Below are positions 46,101-57,818 of a DNA stretch of 64,000 nucleotides, piece by piece. Origin of the DNA: Leptobrachium leishanense. Lineage: Eukaryota; Chordata; Amphibia; Anura; Megophryidae. The position numbers and the translations under genes were made by a program. The DNA is taken from the NCBI GenBank assembly GCA_009667805.1, contig CM019066.1:5456001-5520000 (forward strand), given 5' to 3'. Within the stretch, counting starts at the first letter, position 1. Every line of letters begins with the position of its first letter. A model generated the notes under the pieces. It was not told where the DNA came from and searched no databases. It worked only from the letters and a program-made list of their open reading frames with translations.

Positions 46101-46496
46101 GGCTAGGGTCAGACGCATTCTGCAACGGACGTACTTTATGACTGACGACAAGGCCGTTTTTGTGACTGACGTTTTTTTTGACTGATGTAGAAGGGAAAAT
46201 AAATTAATATGAAAACCTTTTTGTCCGTCAAAATGCTGGACGTCAAAAATGAAGTCCGTCTGCCTTCCTTCCATCACTCACACACAAAGCTATGCGGACG
46301 TGGCGGACACAGCGCACTCTGTGCGTCTGTTCTAGCGGATTTACGTTCTTGCCTAACTTGCGTCCGTTTGCCGCGTCCGCACTTCTGTGCGGACGTACTT
46401 CGTGTGTGGTCTCTATTGATCGTAATTGTATGCTACCACGGACTTTAAAATGAGCGGCAACACAGATGTGAACACTGCGCTTGTCTGACCCGAGCC
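46101..46496. mobile_element. MITE B copy 2
   Basis: Ends GGCTAGGGTCAGACGCATTC and CTTGTCTGACCCGAGCC; flanks TTA/TAA. Interior matches the outer element at 3250-4125 in reverse (ATTGTATGCTACCACGGAC). Confidence 0.87.
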
Positions 46497-47789
46497 TAAG
46501 TGTTGTGGCTGATCAGTTGGATTTCTGGACTGAAGGAATAGAGAGTTGTCACTGTTGATTGTTATTACTCTGGATGATTTATTATTGATATTTATATGAC
46601 CACATGTTTATTATTGTCTACACACACTGCTGTACGTCATGCACATTCCTCTGAGTCTCTGTTTTCTCTGACAGGTTCAGTCACCTTACCATCAAGGTAA
46701 CATATCAACAGTTCATTTGTTACACAAAATAAACTACACGTTTGTTTAAACATGAAAAGTAGACGTCCTTTGCTAGGGCAGTAAACAAGACCTTTTTTTA
46801 CAGTCTCAGGTGTCAACTTTCTGATTAACATTTTTGTGCGATCCTGATAATAACCCCTCTAGTGCAGACAACACAACTTACGATTTAACATGTATCATAA
46901 ATAGCTTTTAAATTCAAAATGTCCCAAGTACACTCATATCATTTTATTTTATTGCGATGTGTCTGATTACCTGGAAACACACACAGTCTGCCGTCTTGGC
47001 GGATTGCCCTTTTGCCTTTTAAATCCTAATAAACATTTTATGGGATGTATTTTTAAAACGTTCTCTGAATACCATTGATTCTGTTTGATAAACTTGATAC
47101 CCCCCCCCCTGTCATTTCCTGTCCCTGAAGTTATTTTTACATGCTGTGAAAAGGGACCCTACTCATCCAGCTATGAAATTGGTAAATGCTGAGACATGTT
47201 TCTCCGGGGCAGATATTATCGGTGTAGCTGGAAATCTTGCTGCAAAAAACAGTTTCAATTAGTTATAGAACTGAAAATTATTAAACACAGTTTGCGCTAA
47301 AGTGCTTTACCGATAATCAAATCAGTTTTCACGATTTGACCGGGAGCATGTTGTTTGATTTATCATCATTTCCAGTTGGATACGCATCGTAATGCTAGTT
47401 TTTGCTAAAATGACAGTATTTTTGTGTGTGTTCTTCTAGTATATTTCAGGAAGATTACCCTAAGGTTTTCCCAGATTCCAAATATACTCGTGACATTTAA
47501 ACCACAGAGACACAAATTCTACACTGTATGGGGGAAGATCTGGGATTTTTTAACACAACACTGATTAGCTTCCAGCAAAGCCCAGGAAACTGCATATAAA
47601 GTATTGACTCTGCTACCGCACACCCCAAACCCTTCACACATTTTACCCCCATTTACCTGCTGACAGCTAGTGGTGCAATGCTGCGACTGGCGTAATGAAA
47701 CACATTTGATTGGAATGCCCAACAATTCACTGATTTTGGTCTCACATTCATGAGGACACGCGAATATCGACTGATCCCTGACCCAACTT
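46497..47789. other. 1.3 kb unique sequence, no gene
   Basis: No recognised repeat end or coding frame over 70 codons. Confidence 0.4.
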
Positions 47790-48454
47790 CAGATCCGCAG
47801 TGATCCCTCTACATCACACTGAACTTTCTACATCTATTTATACAGTATATGGTCCATTCCAGAGGGAATACAAACTGGCCCCATACCTGGAGGTACTACA
47901 AGACCCCAAGGACAGACAGATCCTGAGCCGGTACAGACTGAGCGCCCACAGCCTGGAAATCGAATCAGGGCGGCATAGACACACCTACAAGCCCAGGGAG
48001 AATAGACTGTGCCAGCATTGTGACCAGGAGGCCCTGGAAGATGAGGTCCACATCCTCCTACAGTGCCCCAAGTTCTCAGCACTGAGGGAAACTCACTTCC
48101 AGAGACTCTCCGCTCTCATCCTGGACTTCACCTCTATAGAAGAGACGAGGAAACTCCATCATACTGGGAGAAGAGGAGCTGGCGGTGAAAATATCTGCCC
48201 AATACGTCACAGAATGTCACAGACTGAGAGGAACATGAGAGATCCTGGATTTATAAATCCCCAACACGGACTCGCCCCCATCCCCCTTCACATTATCCCT
48301 TACCCCTGATAATGTCCATGGACTTTCCCATTCCCCCCATATATGTCCCACTACCCCCCACCCCATATAACCTCCCCATGTGTATGGCAATGCTAAAATG
48401 TATTTGGTCCTGCCAATAAAGCTTATTTGAATAATTGAATTGAATTGTGATGCG
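47790..48454 (+). pseudogene. Non-LTR LINE ORF2 C-terminal tail with zinc-knuckle-like motif
   Basis: A 169-codon open frame (47800-48309) contains LTRYRLSAHSLEIE-like ILSRYRLSAHSLEIESGRHR, then ENRLCQHCDQEALEDEVHIL and LQCPKFSALRETHF: a Cys-x2-Cys...His-x4-Cys pattern, the tail that follows the reverse transcriptase in several vertebrate LINEs. No catalytic domain is present, so it is 5' truncated. The 3' end at 48405-48446 has AATAAAGCTTATTTG and a (TTGAA)n-type tail. LINE clade not resolved. Immediately downstream is the interior of a P-family MITE. Confidence 0.8.
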
Positions 48455-48639
48455 TGTCCTGAACTCAGCATTGAATTCAGCATTCACCGTAGGGTCCCCG
48501 AAGTTCCCCCGAACAGGGTCTGCTGAACGCCGAGGATCAGCCAAACGCAGCCGAAGATCTGCCGAACACAGCCGACAACCTGCTGAATGCCACGGAACTG
48601 AGAGGGCCCTGAATCAGGCCATATCATTCATGTGTGGTA

Positions 48640-48735
48640 TTCTAATGTATCAACCCCTTGTACACTGATCTTGTAAAGCAGTGCGGAATTTGTGGTGCTA
48701 CATAAATACAGTAAGGGATAATAATAATAATAAAA
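48640..48735 (+). mobile_element. L2 LINE 3' tail
   Basis: TTGTAAAGCAGTGCGGAATT...GGTGCTACATAAATACA ending in a short ATA repeat, the standard L2 tail. No coding part. Confidence 0.7.
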
Positions 48736-48980
48736 AAGGCAATTTTTTAAAAAGGTGTTTAAAACAATAAAAATTTATGAAAATGCATGGAAATAATAAA
48801 AAAGGTCCTATAAAAAATAATAAAAAGGTCTATTACTGAATAAAAAAATGGCATTTAAAAAAATGGGAATCAAAAATTTCGGCGAAAAAATCCAGAAAAA
48901 TGCCTAAATATTTCTAATAAATAAACAAAACGTTTTTTTTGCTGCAATTGAAAGGAATAAATGGTTGTATACATTTTGTT

Positions 48981-49921
48981 TAGGGCTGCAACTAACGATT
49001 ATTCTCATAATTGATTAGTTGGCCGATTATTATTTCGATTAATCGATTCATCGGATAAAAAAATAGAAAAAATTTGTTTACTTAAAAGGTATTCTATGTA
49101 AAAAATAACCACAACCCCTCCCCCTTTATTCATAAGCAATTTGCATAGTGTGCATAACTTTTGTGCGTACATACTCAAATTGCGCATCTTGCGTACTTTT
49201 CACACAAGGTATTCGAGTGCTTGGTCAGAGGGATGGGTTGATGCTGCATGCGCAGCTTAAGCCCATGTTTCCTTTCTTAAATGAACGCGGCTACAAGCAC
49301 TTGGTCATAGATGATGTCAGCATGAAATCGGGGTTAATAAGCTAAAGTTGTCAGGGTGCGTAGAGTATCCCTTTTAAATAATTTCATGAACAAACTGAGT
49401 TGTAGGAGGGACTGGAGGTGGAAGGGAGTGAGTTTGCTCAAATGACTTGACCTGAGTTTGAGAGGGAGTGGTTATGGATAAAAGACCGTATCTGAGTATG
49501 GGATGAGTTTGGGGAAAGGACCAGACCAAAGAGAGGGAATGGCAGTTCCTGACCAAAGAGGGTGGTGGCACAGGACTCCAGCTTCAAGTAAGGATAAAAC
49601 ACAGGCATACAGCTCCTTCACCCAGTGGCAGTATCCTATTGTTTGTGTTATAGTTCTGCTACTGTTGTAAACGGAATAAAACCAAACTGGTTGTGTCTGA
49701 CATAACCCTAAAACTAAATCATACCTAGTAAAGCAGCGACACGTCTTCTCCAATCAGCTCCGAAGCTGAGGTTATATACGCTTAACTCAGTCTGACTCTA
49801 AACAGTGTGTGCTGTACACAGGACGATTAATCTACACCGATTAATCGATAATGGAAATAGTTGACAACTATTTTAATCATCGATTAGTTGTCGATTAATC
49901 GATTTAGTTGTTTCAGCCCTA
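48981..49921. mobile_element. hAT-type element (TAGGGCTGCAACTAACG ends)
   Basis: Ends TAGGGCTGCAACTAACGATT and CGATTTAGTTGTTTCAGCCC plus TA; near-perfect 8-bp flanks ATTTTGTT (48973-48980) and ATTTTTTT (49922-49929). ATTAATCGATT motifs at both ends. About 940 bp, no transposase. Confidence 0.85.
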
Positions 49922-50283
49922 ATTTTTTTTTATAAAAAAGGGAGTTTTTTTATTTTACATCGAAATCTATGAGATTCGCCTGTTTAAACCTGTCGAACTG
50001 AAGCAACAGAAAATCAGGGCATTGCACCAACATTCCGTTGCTGTTCGGCTTCCTTTGAATAGATTAACCATTACTTCTCTATGGGACAATTTCACTGGCG
50101 CCGAAGGATGCCAAATTGCGGCGATCTGACGTGAACTGCACCGTATTTCGCTGTCAATTCGCCAGTATTTGGTAATTTGACAGCTTTCTGAATAGCCGAA
50201 CAGCCACGAAGTTGCACCTTGTGGGGAAATTCACCGTTCGGGTCAATTTGGTGGCAAGGTGAGCTCTTATTGAATAACCCGTA

Positions 50284-51143
50284 AAGTGTCAGAGGAAGTA
50301 AATAGCTAAAATTATAATAATAAAAGCAGGAATACAAATATACCGAACAGGCAGCGGAGCAGTCGAACTAAATAAAAGGAGAGAGTAAAATGCATCTCGC
50401 CGGAGTGACCTGCAAGTGACAATTTATGCTGTGAAGCATTATTAAAGAGACATTTTGGATGAGGCAAGCAGAAAAAGTTCACGGGGTAGCGTGGGCCGGG
50501 GTGAGCCAGGAGCGTAATATTTTACACTTTCAGTCATACATATCTTCCCTAGAGATCGGTGACTCTCATCACGAACAGAGACAGTCAAAGGAAATATTCT
50601 GCATTATCTCAGCGCACTATGCATGCTTCAATAAATCTTCCGCTCATTTAAAACGTAGCCCCGGGCTCTCTGATATTTATGCCTTCAGTAAAAATGGATG
50701 TATGGATTCCCTCTGAACTCTAACTGAATCAAGCAGCGGCGCGCCGGAATGTCATAAATCATAACCCTTAGTGACACTGGTTTTAGAGAAAGTCATTATT
50801 CCCTATTAAATTATAGCAGGTATGAAAGCGCGTCAGTAAGTGGCCGTTGGAGATCATTTTTATTGCCTTAAGGAAGCCTCTTTTGCAGTGATATGAGGTA
50901 AAACAAGAGGAAAAATAAGGCAGATCTAAAAAGAGCTCGGTTTAGAAAATAAAATCTCCTCACCGCTCTCTGAAATATGGCAGTAATAGAATTTCATCAT
51001 ATGCCACAATGGTCTCTGCAGAAAAGCGAGTTCAGGACTGCATATAAGCGCTCAGCACGGCTAATGCCGCACTTGCAGCACAAGAGAATAGATGTAGAGA
51101 AGCTGAGTGTCATGTGACAAGATGGCGGCCTCCATGAGGAAAA
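50284..51143. other. Repeat-poor sequence, no gene
   Basis: Mixed composition with no recognised element; 50540-51080 is a candidate slowly evolving non-coding stretch (inference). Confidence 0.45.
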
Positions 51144-51146
51144 TAA

Positions 51147-51570
51147 AAGGGTTATTTAGTAAGTGCCGACCTTGCCACCGAATTTCACCGTACGGTGCAA
51201 TTTCGTGGCAGCTCATCTGTTCAGAAGGCTATGAAATGTGCTGCAGTGCGCCGCAGATCAATGCAATTTGTCAGCAGTGAAATTGTGCCACAGAGAAGTA
51301 ATGGTTAATCTATTCAGCGAACTCCAAACTACCCCGAAATGTCAGTGAAATGCCCTGATTTTCGGCGCTTCAGTTCAACAGGTTTAAACAGGCGAGTCCC
51401 ATAGGTTTCAATCTAAAAAATATTATCGTTTCTATTTTTCGGCAGTCGTCGGCTGTGTTCGGCGCCGTTTCATGGGACCCTGCAGTTAATGCAGAATTCA
51501 CTGCAGGGTCAGCAAACTGAAATCGCCAAAGTGCGTCGAACTAGAGATCGGTGCTCTCTGAATAACCCCT
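51147..51570. mobile_element. MITE P copy 8, short diverged form
   Basis: Ends AAGGGTTATTTAGTAAGTGC and GCTCTCTGAATAACCCCT; flanking TAA at 51144-51146 and 51571-51573. Interior GAATTTCACCGTACGGTGCA. Confidence 0.78.
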
Positions 51571-51888
51571 TAAGGGTTCAAAACAGAACAAAACGATAAG
51601 GAAATCTCCATTTCATTCATCCCCACATAAAAAATGTCAGCTTCCCTTGCTACATGAGTGGAAATAACACAAACAAAACCAGTCAACACACACATGATGC
51701 TCCAACATTTTGACGCTACATTCACTGCCTATGCATTCAGTTATTCTGCTGAAGCAACCGGCACACTGCAAAACAGCAATTCGGCAGCTTCTGTCTCTCT
51801 GTACAGGCCTCTGGTGTCTCTATAACCTAGTCTACCCTCAAAGATGCAGCAAAAAAAATGAGAGCTTGGGAACACCAACAGGGTTAAT

Positions 51889-53192
51889 TCAAAGAGATTC
51901 AAAAAGTCACCGCACGTTCGGTGACTTTTCGTTCCCTTCAATTCAACACCACAGGGTCCCTGAATTGCAGGGAAAAGCTGCCGAAAACCTGACGAAAACT
52001 AACCGCAAAACCCACCGAATGCACGCCGAAAACCCCCAAAAACATCTGTATTAGGCTGGGGTCAGACCAGCGCACTTTTAACGTGCGTTCTGGCGCACAT
52101 AATTACGGCGCACTAGCAGCAGATGACGGGCAATGACGGCCAATATACGATGTACGGCCACACAAAAGTCCGGCCGTGCAACGCAAGTGGAATTTGACCG
52201 CATTTTTTCGAGAACGCCGAACCGCTAGTACTGACGTACTGAGTGCGCAGCTGCGGCATAGCGGCGTGTGTGCGTGATTAGGAGATGTCAGACGCTGCTA
52301 ATGTCCAGCCTACATAACGTCCAGACGCAAAAAGAGTTTTAATGACGATCCGTACAAAATCACGCACGAAAAATGCGCATGTATGACCGTTTTCGCGCAC
52401 TCCGTGAAAAAATACGTCAATTCGTTCGGACGCACTTTTTTACGTTCGCGTGTAAAAATGCTTTCGTTTGACCCTAGCCTTAACCTTCGAAAAACCTGAG
52501 CAGGAGCCGATCACACGCACCGAAGCAGCCGAACAGGAGCCGAATCACACAGAGCCGAAGCAGCTGAGACGCAGATGAGGCAGTGAATAAATTAGCAAAA
52601 CCGTTTGTATGAATCTGTGAAAATGAAATGCTGTTTGCAAAGAAACCACTGAGCGAAAATGTCTGAAATTTACACAGGAGATCCAGGGAATGACAATAAA
52701 AAGGTCTGTTACAGAAAAAAGAAGTAAACTTAAAAAAGTAAATAAAAACAAATCGGACTTTTAAAAATAAAAAAATTCAGAAAAATGCTTAAAGTATCCT
52801 AAAAAATCTATAAATAAAGAGACTTTTTGCTGCAGAATTTTATAATGAACGGTTTATTAGATATTGAATTAAAACGGGAATATTTTTAACATAGAAGTCT
52901 ATGGGATTCTCCTGAATTAACTTGCCGAATTAAACCACCGAATGGCAGGGCATTAGGGGAACCTTTCACTGCTGGTTTGTGTTCTCTGAATAGACGAATC
53001 AGTACTTTTTCATGGGGATTTCACTGCCCTCGAACAGACACCGAACAGGCACCGTATGTGCAGGCAATTCGCCAGGATTTGGCGAATTGCCTGCTCTCTG
53101 CATAGCCGAATGGCCAGGAAAGGCAACCGAACGCTGATTTTCAGTGTTCGATTATCTTTCTCAAGCAATTCGGATCTCTTTGGATAACCCTG
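51889..53192. mobile_element. MITE P copy 9, interrupted by MITE A
   Basis: Ends CAGGGTTAATTCAAAGAGAT and ATCTCTTTGGATAACCCTG; CAA at 51886-51888 and 53193-53195. Shared module reversed at 52795-52905. Collinear with 20016-20907 apart from the MITE A insertion. Confidence 0.9.
52054..52479 (-). mobile_element. MITE A copy 8, nested in MITE P
   Basis: 426 bp with perfect TTA at 52051-52053 and 52480-52482. The empty site (ACATCTGGATTAACC) is visible at 20226-20240, proving the 3-bp duplication. Confidence 0.95.
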
Positions 53193-53195
53193 CAA

Positions 53196-53867
53196 GGGTT
53201 CTATTACAATCCCCGTGCTAAAACGGGGGCGGTAGGGAGAAAAAACTGCACCTGCAGTTTTCCCCCTACTGCCCCCGTTTTAACGGGGGATTACAATGCA
53301 GGTGCAAAAAATGCTGCCTGCATTGTTTGTGCCCACTAATATGTCCTGGGATGTGCGCGGCAGCGCTAAACGCAGCCGCGTGAATCCTCTCAATGGAGTC
53401 CATAGGACTCCATTGAGCTCCCCCCTGCCGGTCACATCACTAGCCGGATCTCGCCTCGCGGTCGACGTAGTGATACGCAGGGAGAGACTGGGGGGACTTT
53501 GGCCGGAGGAGGCGAACAGAGCCACGGTCCTCGCCGCGGGACAGAGGGTGAGTATCTGTTTCGTTTTTTTAATTTTTCACCTAGTGTTAATGGATTATGC
53601 AGAAGCGGAATCCGTTAACACCAGGTTCTGGCTAACCTTTTTGCTAACCAGAGCCAGACGCTAATCAGCGCTGGGACTTTGTAATACCAGTGCTGATTAA
53701 CACTTTGCGCTCCCCATGTTAAGTATAGGGAGCGCAAAGTGCACTAACCTCGCACTGAAAAGCCCAAGATACCAAACGCAAATGGGTTTTTGAACCCGTT
53801 TGGATTGTAATATGCGGTACATACCGCAGCTAACGAGCTAACTACCGTTAGGAGTGTAATAGGGCCC
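53196..53867. mobile_element. MITE Q-like element
   Basis: Ends GGGTTCTATTACAATCCCCG and AGTGTAATAGGGCCC; internal palindrome around CAGTTTTCCCCCTACTGCCC. CAAG on both sides (53193-53196, 53868-53871), though it abuts MITE P copy 9, so its true duplication is blurred. Confidence 0.72.
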
Positions 53868-53870
53868 CAA

Positions 53871-54534
53871 GTGTGTGGTTTACCCAGAATTCCTTGCTGC
53901 ATGCGGGGACATGCCCTCCATCTCTCACAATGAAATTATAGGTATCCTTTTAAGTTGAAAGCCTATCCTTCCCTTCTGAGAGTGAAGTACTTGCAGGCCA
54001 TGTACTCAAACGAGGTGTACATTGCACGTAGAGCATAAACAGCATGGCGTTTTATTTCACAAAAAAGCTTGAGCTGCTGATATGATTACCCTAAATAAAA
54101 AATGCATGAATAAAACAATTTAATCCCCTTACTCTTATAATATTTTAGCCGAAGGTGTCTAGCAATATCGCATTGATTCACTGGCACGTGGATTACTGGA
54201 AAAGCTTCATGTGATGGTCTGCCCGGAACACATGCCGCTGTTAGGAATCTGTATCATTGTAGCAATATATATATCCCATTCACTATAAAGGTTTAGGTGG
54301 CAGAAGCATATATTTTATTAAAATCTCTCTCTAGATCTGGCTTCCAATTGTTCTCCTATTAGTGTATCACTAGTATTTATGACCCTAACTACTAATAAGA
54401 TGGTTACTCCACTTGTTCTCCTCCACCCCAGCTACTCCTGAGTAAGTCTCTTTACAGCTCTTGTCTTTGGTTCCTGTTTGTAATTAGTTTGGTTTAAACC
54501 CTTTAATTCTATGGTTGAGTTAAATTAACCCTTT
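53871..54534. other. Unassigned AT-rich sequence, no gene
   Basis: No repeat terminus or coding frame recognised. Confidence 0.4.
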
Positions 54535-54538
54535 GCCG

Positions 54539-54828
54539 CCGGGCTGGTTGTGCCCGGCGGGAGAGAGTTAATGCCTAGTTCGTCCCGCTTGCCGGCCACT
54601 GTGGCGGGCCCCTCCTCCGGCCTGCCTAGCAGCTAACGTGCATCATTGGCTGTAGAGGAACGGCCTGAGTTCAGCCCGTCCCACAGCAGCCAATGGCACG
54701 GCACACGCCGACTGCTGGGAGGGGCCGAGGAGGTCCATTGAAGTCAATGTGGCATACTAGTACGCCCTGCGGCTTCAAAGGCACACCCGCCATAGGGACA
54801 GCACAGCGCGCCCTGCGGCAGGAAAAGG
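54539..54828. mobile_element. Small TTAA-flanked MITE (piggyBac-like)
   Basis: TTAA at 54535-54538 and 54829-54832; ends CCCTTTGCCGCCGGGC and GCGGCAGGAAAAGG. 290 bp, GC-rich, non-coding. Confidence 0.83.
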
Positions 54829-54839
54829 TTAATGATCAA

Positions 54840-55010
54840 AAGCTCCTGGAGGAGCTCAACATCGAGTAAACATGACCTGGTAATATTCTGGAGCAATGCA
54901 AAGGAATTTTGTTTACTGTAAACCGAATTCGATTGCAAATGGGCTCCAGAACGTGACCTCAAATTTTCAGCACCTTGGACATGTCAGCAGAGGTTCTGAA
55001 GCTGTTTGAA
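54840..55010 (+). repeat. Dispersed repeat fragment
   Basis: GGAGCAATGCAAAGGAATT and CAAATTTTCAGCACCTTGGA match 10880-10990 in order. Class unknown. Confidence 0.5.
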
Positions 55011-55094
55011 CATCTTAGAGGCCTGTTTTTCCTTTGCAGAAAGGCAGACCTCGGCTTATACATGTAGTAGCACTTTGTGGCCAGCAGGTGGAGC

Positions 55095-56000
55095 TGTTAC
55101 GTTCCCCCAGCCAGGCCCCCTGGTGCTGAGAGCTCTTCTCAGCCCTTTTGTTTTTTTGGGTTAATTCTGTTTAGCTCTCCGCCTCTGGAGTCTCAGCATC
55201 TGACCAGATCTGTGGTTACGTGACCTGCACTGCCCTATATAATTGACAAAAAGTGCACTTGTTCCCTGATCCAGTATAGATCTTCTTTGCTGAGTTCCTG
55301 AATTTGTATTTTGTATCTTGATATCTTGGTTTATGATTCCTGGCTTCGTATCCTGACTACTCTTGTGTTTAACCCCTGGTATTGTACTTCGACTTCATGG
55401 TTTATGATTCTGGCTTTGCATACTGACTACTCTCTTGCTGATGTCCATTGTGTGTTGTCTGCCCGGTTTTTGTTTTCATGCTCATGTTTTCTTGTTATTC
55501 ATGCTCATGTTTTCTTATTCTGGTGTGAGACCTAATTGCAAGGTATCTAGTTGTTTGTGCTGATCGCAGCATAACCTCAAGTTTTATGTGTGTCCTGCCC
55601 TGCATGTTACACAATATATTTCTGTCAAGTCTGTTATTCTGGTTCATGTTTTCTGTATGTGTGTATCTAGTGCAGCAGCTCATTGTTCTGGTTTATAGAA
55701 ACCACCTCAAGGATCTCTGTCTTGTTCCATTGTTGCTAGATATTCCTTCCTGTCAAGTCTGGTTTAACCCTGTCATTTTGTACATTCCCATCCTGTACTC
55801 TGTATAGACAGAAGGCCATCCAAGGACCTTATCCCAGTGCAGGGCTTTCCTCGTGTGTGTATACTGTCTTGTCTTGTCTGGTTCTTTTGTATCCTGTGTC
55901 CAGGGTTCTGCAATATGCAGAACACATACCTGCCTGAAGGGCTTACTCAAAAATACAGCAAGGACCCCCCCTTTGACTCCTGAGGGGGGCAATCGTAACA
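55095..56000 (+). mobile_element. Solo LTR, complete
   Basis: Starts TGTTACGTTCCCCC and ends GCAATCGTAACA, so the TG...CA ends lie in a 6-bp inverted repeat (TGTTAC/GTAACA). Perfect 5-bp duplication GGAGC at 55090-55094 and 56001-56005. Length 906 bp; interior has repeated GTTTATGATT / CTGACTACTCT motifs (55326-55440). No internal retroviral region, primer-binding site or second LTR adjoins, so it arose by LTR-LTR recombination. Probably Ty3/gypsy-type; class is inferred. Its small open frames are not genes. Confidence 0.9.
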
Positions 56001-56030
56001 GGAGCCCTCTACTTGATTTTTACATTGTCA

Positions 56031-56107
56031 GCAGAGGAAAGTTGTCTTCCATAAATCCGCTGGGTCCTGGTAGTGATTATTTGGAAAACAGCTTGGTAGT
56101 GAGAGGG
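56031..56107. mobile_element. TTAA-target MITE, right end only
   Basis: TCCATAAATCCGCTGGGTCC...CTTGGTAGTGAGAGGG followed by TTAA (56108-56111), collinear with 59350-59408 and 5086-5146. Confidence 0.6.
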
Positions 56108-56111
56108 TTAA

Positions 56112-56717
56112 TCCTCCCTTTGTTATTGTATGCGAAAACTGTGGAAGAATAATGATTCGGATCTACATCCAATAGTAAATATTTTTTTCCATTCATAAAT
56201 TGTTCTTTATGTTAAAAAACACATGGATAAAATACAAGTTAACATCTCCCGTCCGTTTGGATTGTCCGGACAATCCTAGCTGTTTCCTTTTTTTTCCCCC
56301 TACAAGGTCTTCTTCACGCGCCGTGCTACTTTGATATTTAAAACTATTTGGTCTGTTTTATAAATCAGAACGTACGTTTCTCTGACGTGCTGCTAAATTC
56401 CTGCCCCACTTTTGGTTTTGCATCGCTGATTATATACATTTTGGCCTGATCCCTGGATTAACGGCCGCTCGTCTGCTTCCAGTATCCCCCTGTATGGATA
56501 AGTTTGTATTCAACACATTAGCAGGATTCGTCCACTTTCCCGTGCATTGAGGGATTTGCTTTAATACCGCGCAATATTAAAATAAGCCAAGACGACCTAA
56601 CTAATCTTCAGAATATGTGCAGCGTATTAATCAACAGACACCAGGAGTAAGCAGTGTAATCCCACAAAACACAATACAAAATTTACCACCCCTGGCAAAC
56701 GGACGAGGAAACATTAA
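56112..56717. other. Unique sequence, no gene
   Basis: No recognised repeat; moderate GC, no simple repeats. Candidate conserved non-coding segment only by appearance. Confidence 0.4.
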
Positions 56718-57818
56718 GGGCTCTATTAAATTCATTGCGCAAAAGCGCACATGCAGTGCTAACGTGTGAAAAATAACACTGCGCAATCCAAGCGCATTTT
56801 TTCATCCGTCAAAAAATAACGCGCGTAAAAAAGAATGTTGCGCGCAGAAATCGGTGTGCGGATTGTTTTTTCACGCGATTCAGCCAATCAGAATTAAGAA
56901 CCACAATTGTCTCCCGTTCAGTTTTTGCGCCTGTCAAAATCAATCTGAGTATATATGCTGCAGCAATAATAAAAACACGCACAACTTCTCCATTTTATTG
57001 TTTGGGTATGTGTAGAATGTGTAACTATACTGTGCTGTATTTTATTTATTTTTGGGCTGGTGTATTTGGTTTCGGCCAGGACGTTCAGATTTGCCGTTAC
57101 CACCAGCTTTTCAAAGACGTTAAAATTATGCACGCAAACGTTGTCCGTTAAAATTTGCGCATAGATTGTTATACCATCCGCGTACCAGCGCACAAACGCA
57201 TTTGCGCTCACAATGCTAAGTATAGGACGCGCAACGTACATTATGCTCACCCAGGGTTCACGCAGGTTCACCAGCGGTAGACGTTAAGGCTGGGGTCAGA
57301 CGAACGCAGTGCGAACGCGCGTGCAGCCGCACTTTATCACGGCCGTAGTAGCAGCAAATGACGGGCAATATACGAAGTACGGCCGCACAAAAGTCCGGCC
57401 GCGCAACGCAAGCGGCAAACGCATTTTTTCGAGAACGTGAAACCGCTAGTACTGACGTACAGAGTGTGCTGCGTCCGCTAGCGGCATGTGTGCGTAATTA
57501 GGAGACGTCAGACGCTGCTAATGTCCGGCCAACATAACGTCCAGACGCAAAAAGTGTTTTATTGATGATCCGTACAAAATCAAGGACGAAAATGCGCATT
57601 GTATGACCGCTATCGCGTATTCCGTGAAAAAATACGTCCATTCGTTCGAACGCACTTTTTCACAGACAACGCGAAAAATGCGTTCGTCTGACCCTAGCCT
57701 TACGTGCATTTTTTGCGCAGACATTGTAATACAACGTTCTGCGCAAAGGGTTTTTCCCCTCGCGGTAATGCGTTTTTGCGCACGCGTTAACGTTTGCACG
57801 AAGAAGTTAATAGAGCCC
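56718..57818. mobile_element. MITE Q copy (GGGCTCTATTAAATTC ends), with nested MITE A
   Basis: Ends GGGCTCTATTAAATTCATTG and AGAAGTTAATAGAGCCC. Interior (GACAGGCGCAAAAA reversed, AGACGTATACG-like) is the reverse of 22213-22941. Flanking duplication is degraded (ATTAA / TAAGA). Native pieces are 56718-57287 and 57700-57818. Confidence 0.82.
57288..57699 (-). mobile_element. MITE A copy 9, nested in MITE Q
   Basis: 412 bp; ends GGCTGGGGTCAGACGAACGC and GTCTGACCCTAGCC; flanks TAA/TTA. It splits the Q interior at ...GGTAGACGT / CGTGCATTTTT. Confidence 0.9.

Larger units (their letters stand above)
48455..50280. mobile_element. MITE P copy 7, left end lost, interrupted
   Basis: Interior starts at CAGCATTCACCGTAGGGTCC (compare 23205-23222) and ends TTATTGAATAACCCG followed by TAA (50281-50283). 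Interrupted by an L2 tail and a hAT element. Confidence 0.75.

Noticed and set aside
55311..55807. Two about 74-codon frames as envelope or gag remnants
   Set aside because: They lie within the solo LTR and show no viral domain.
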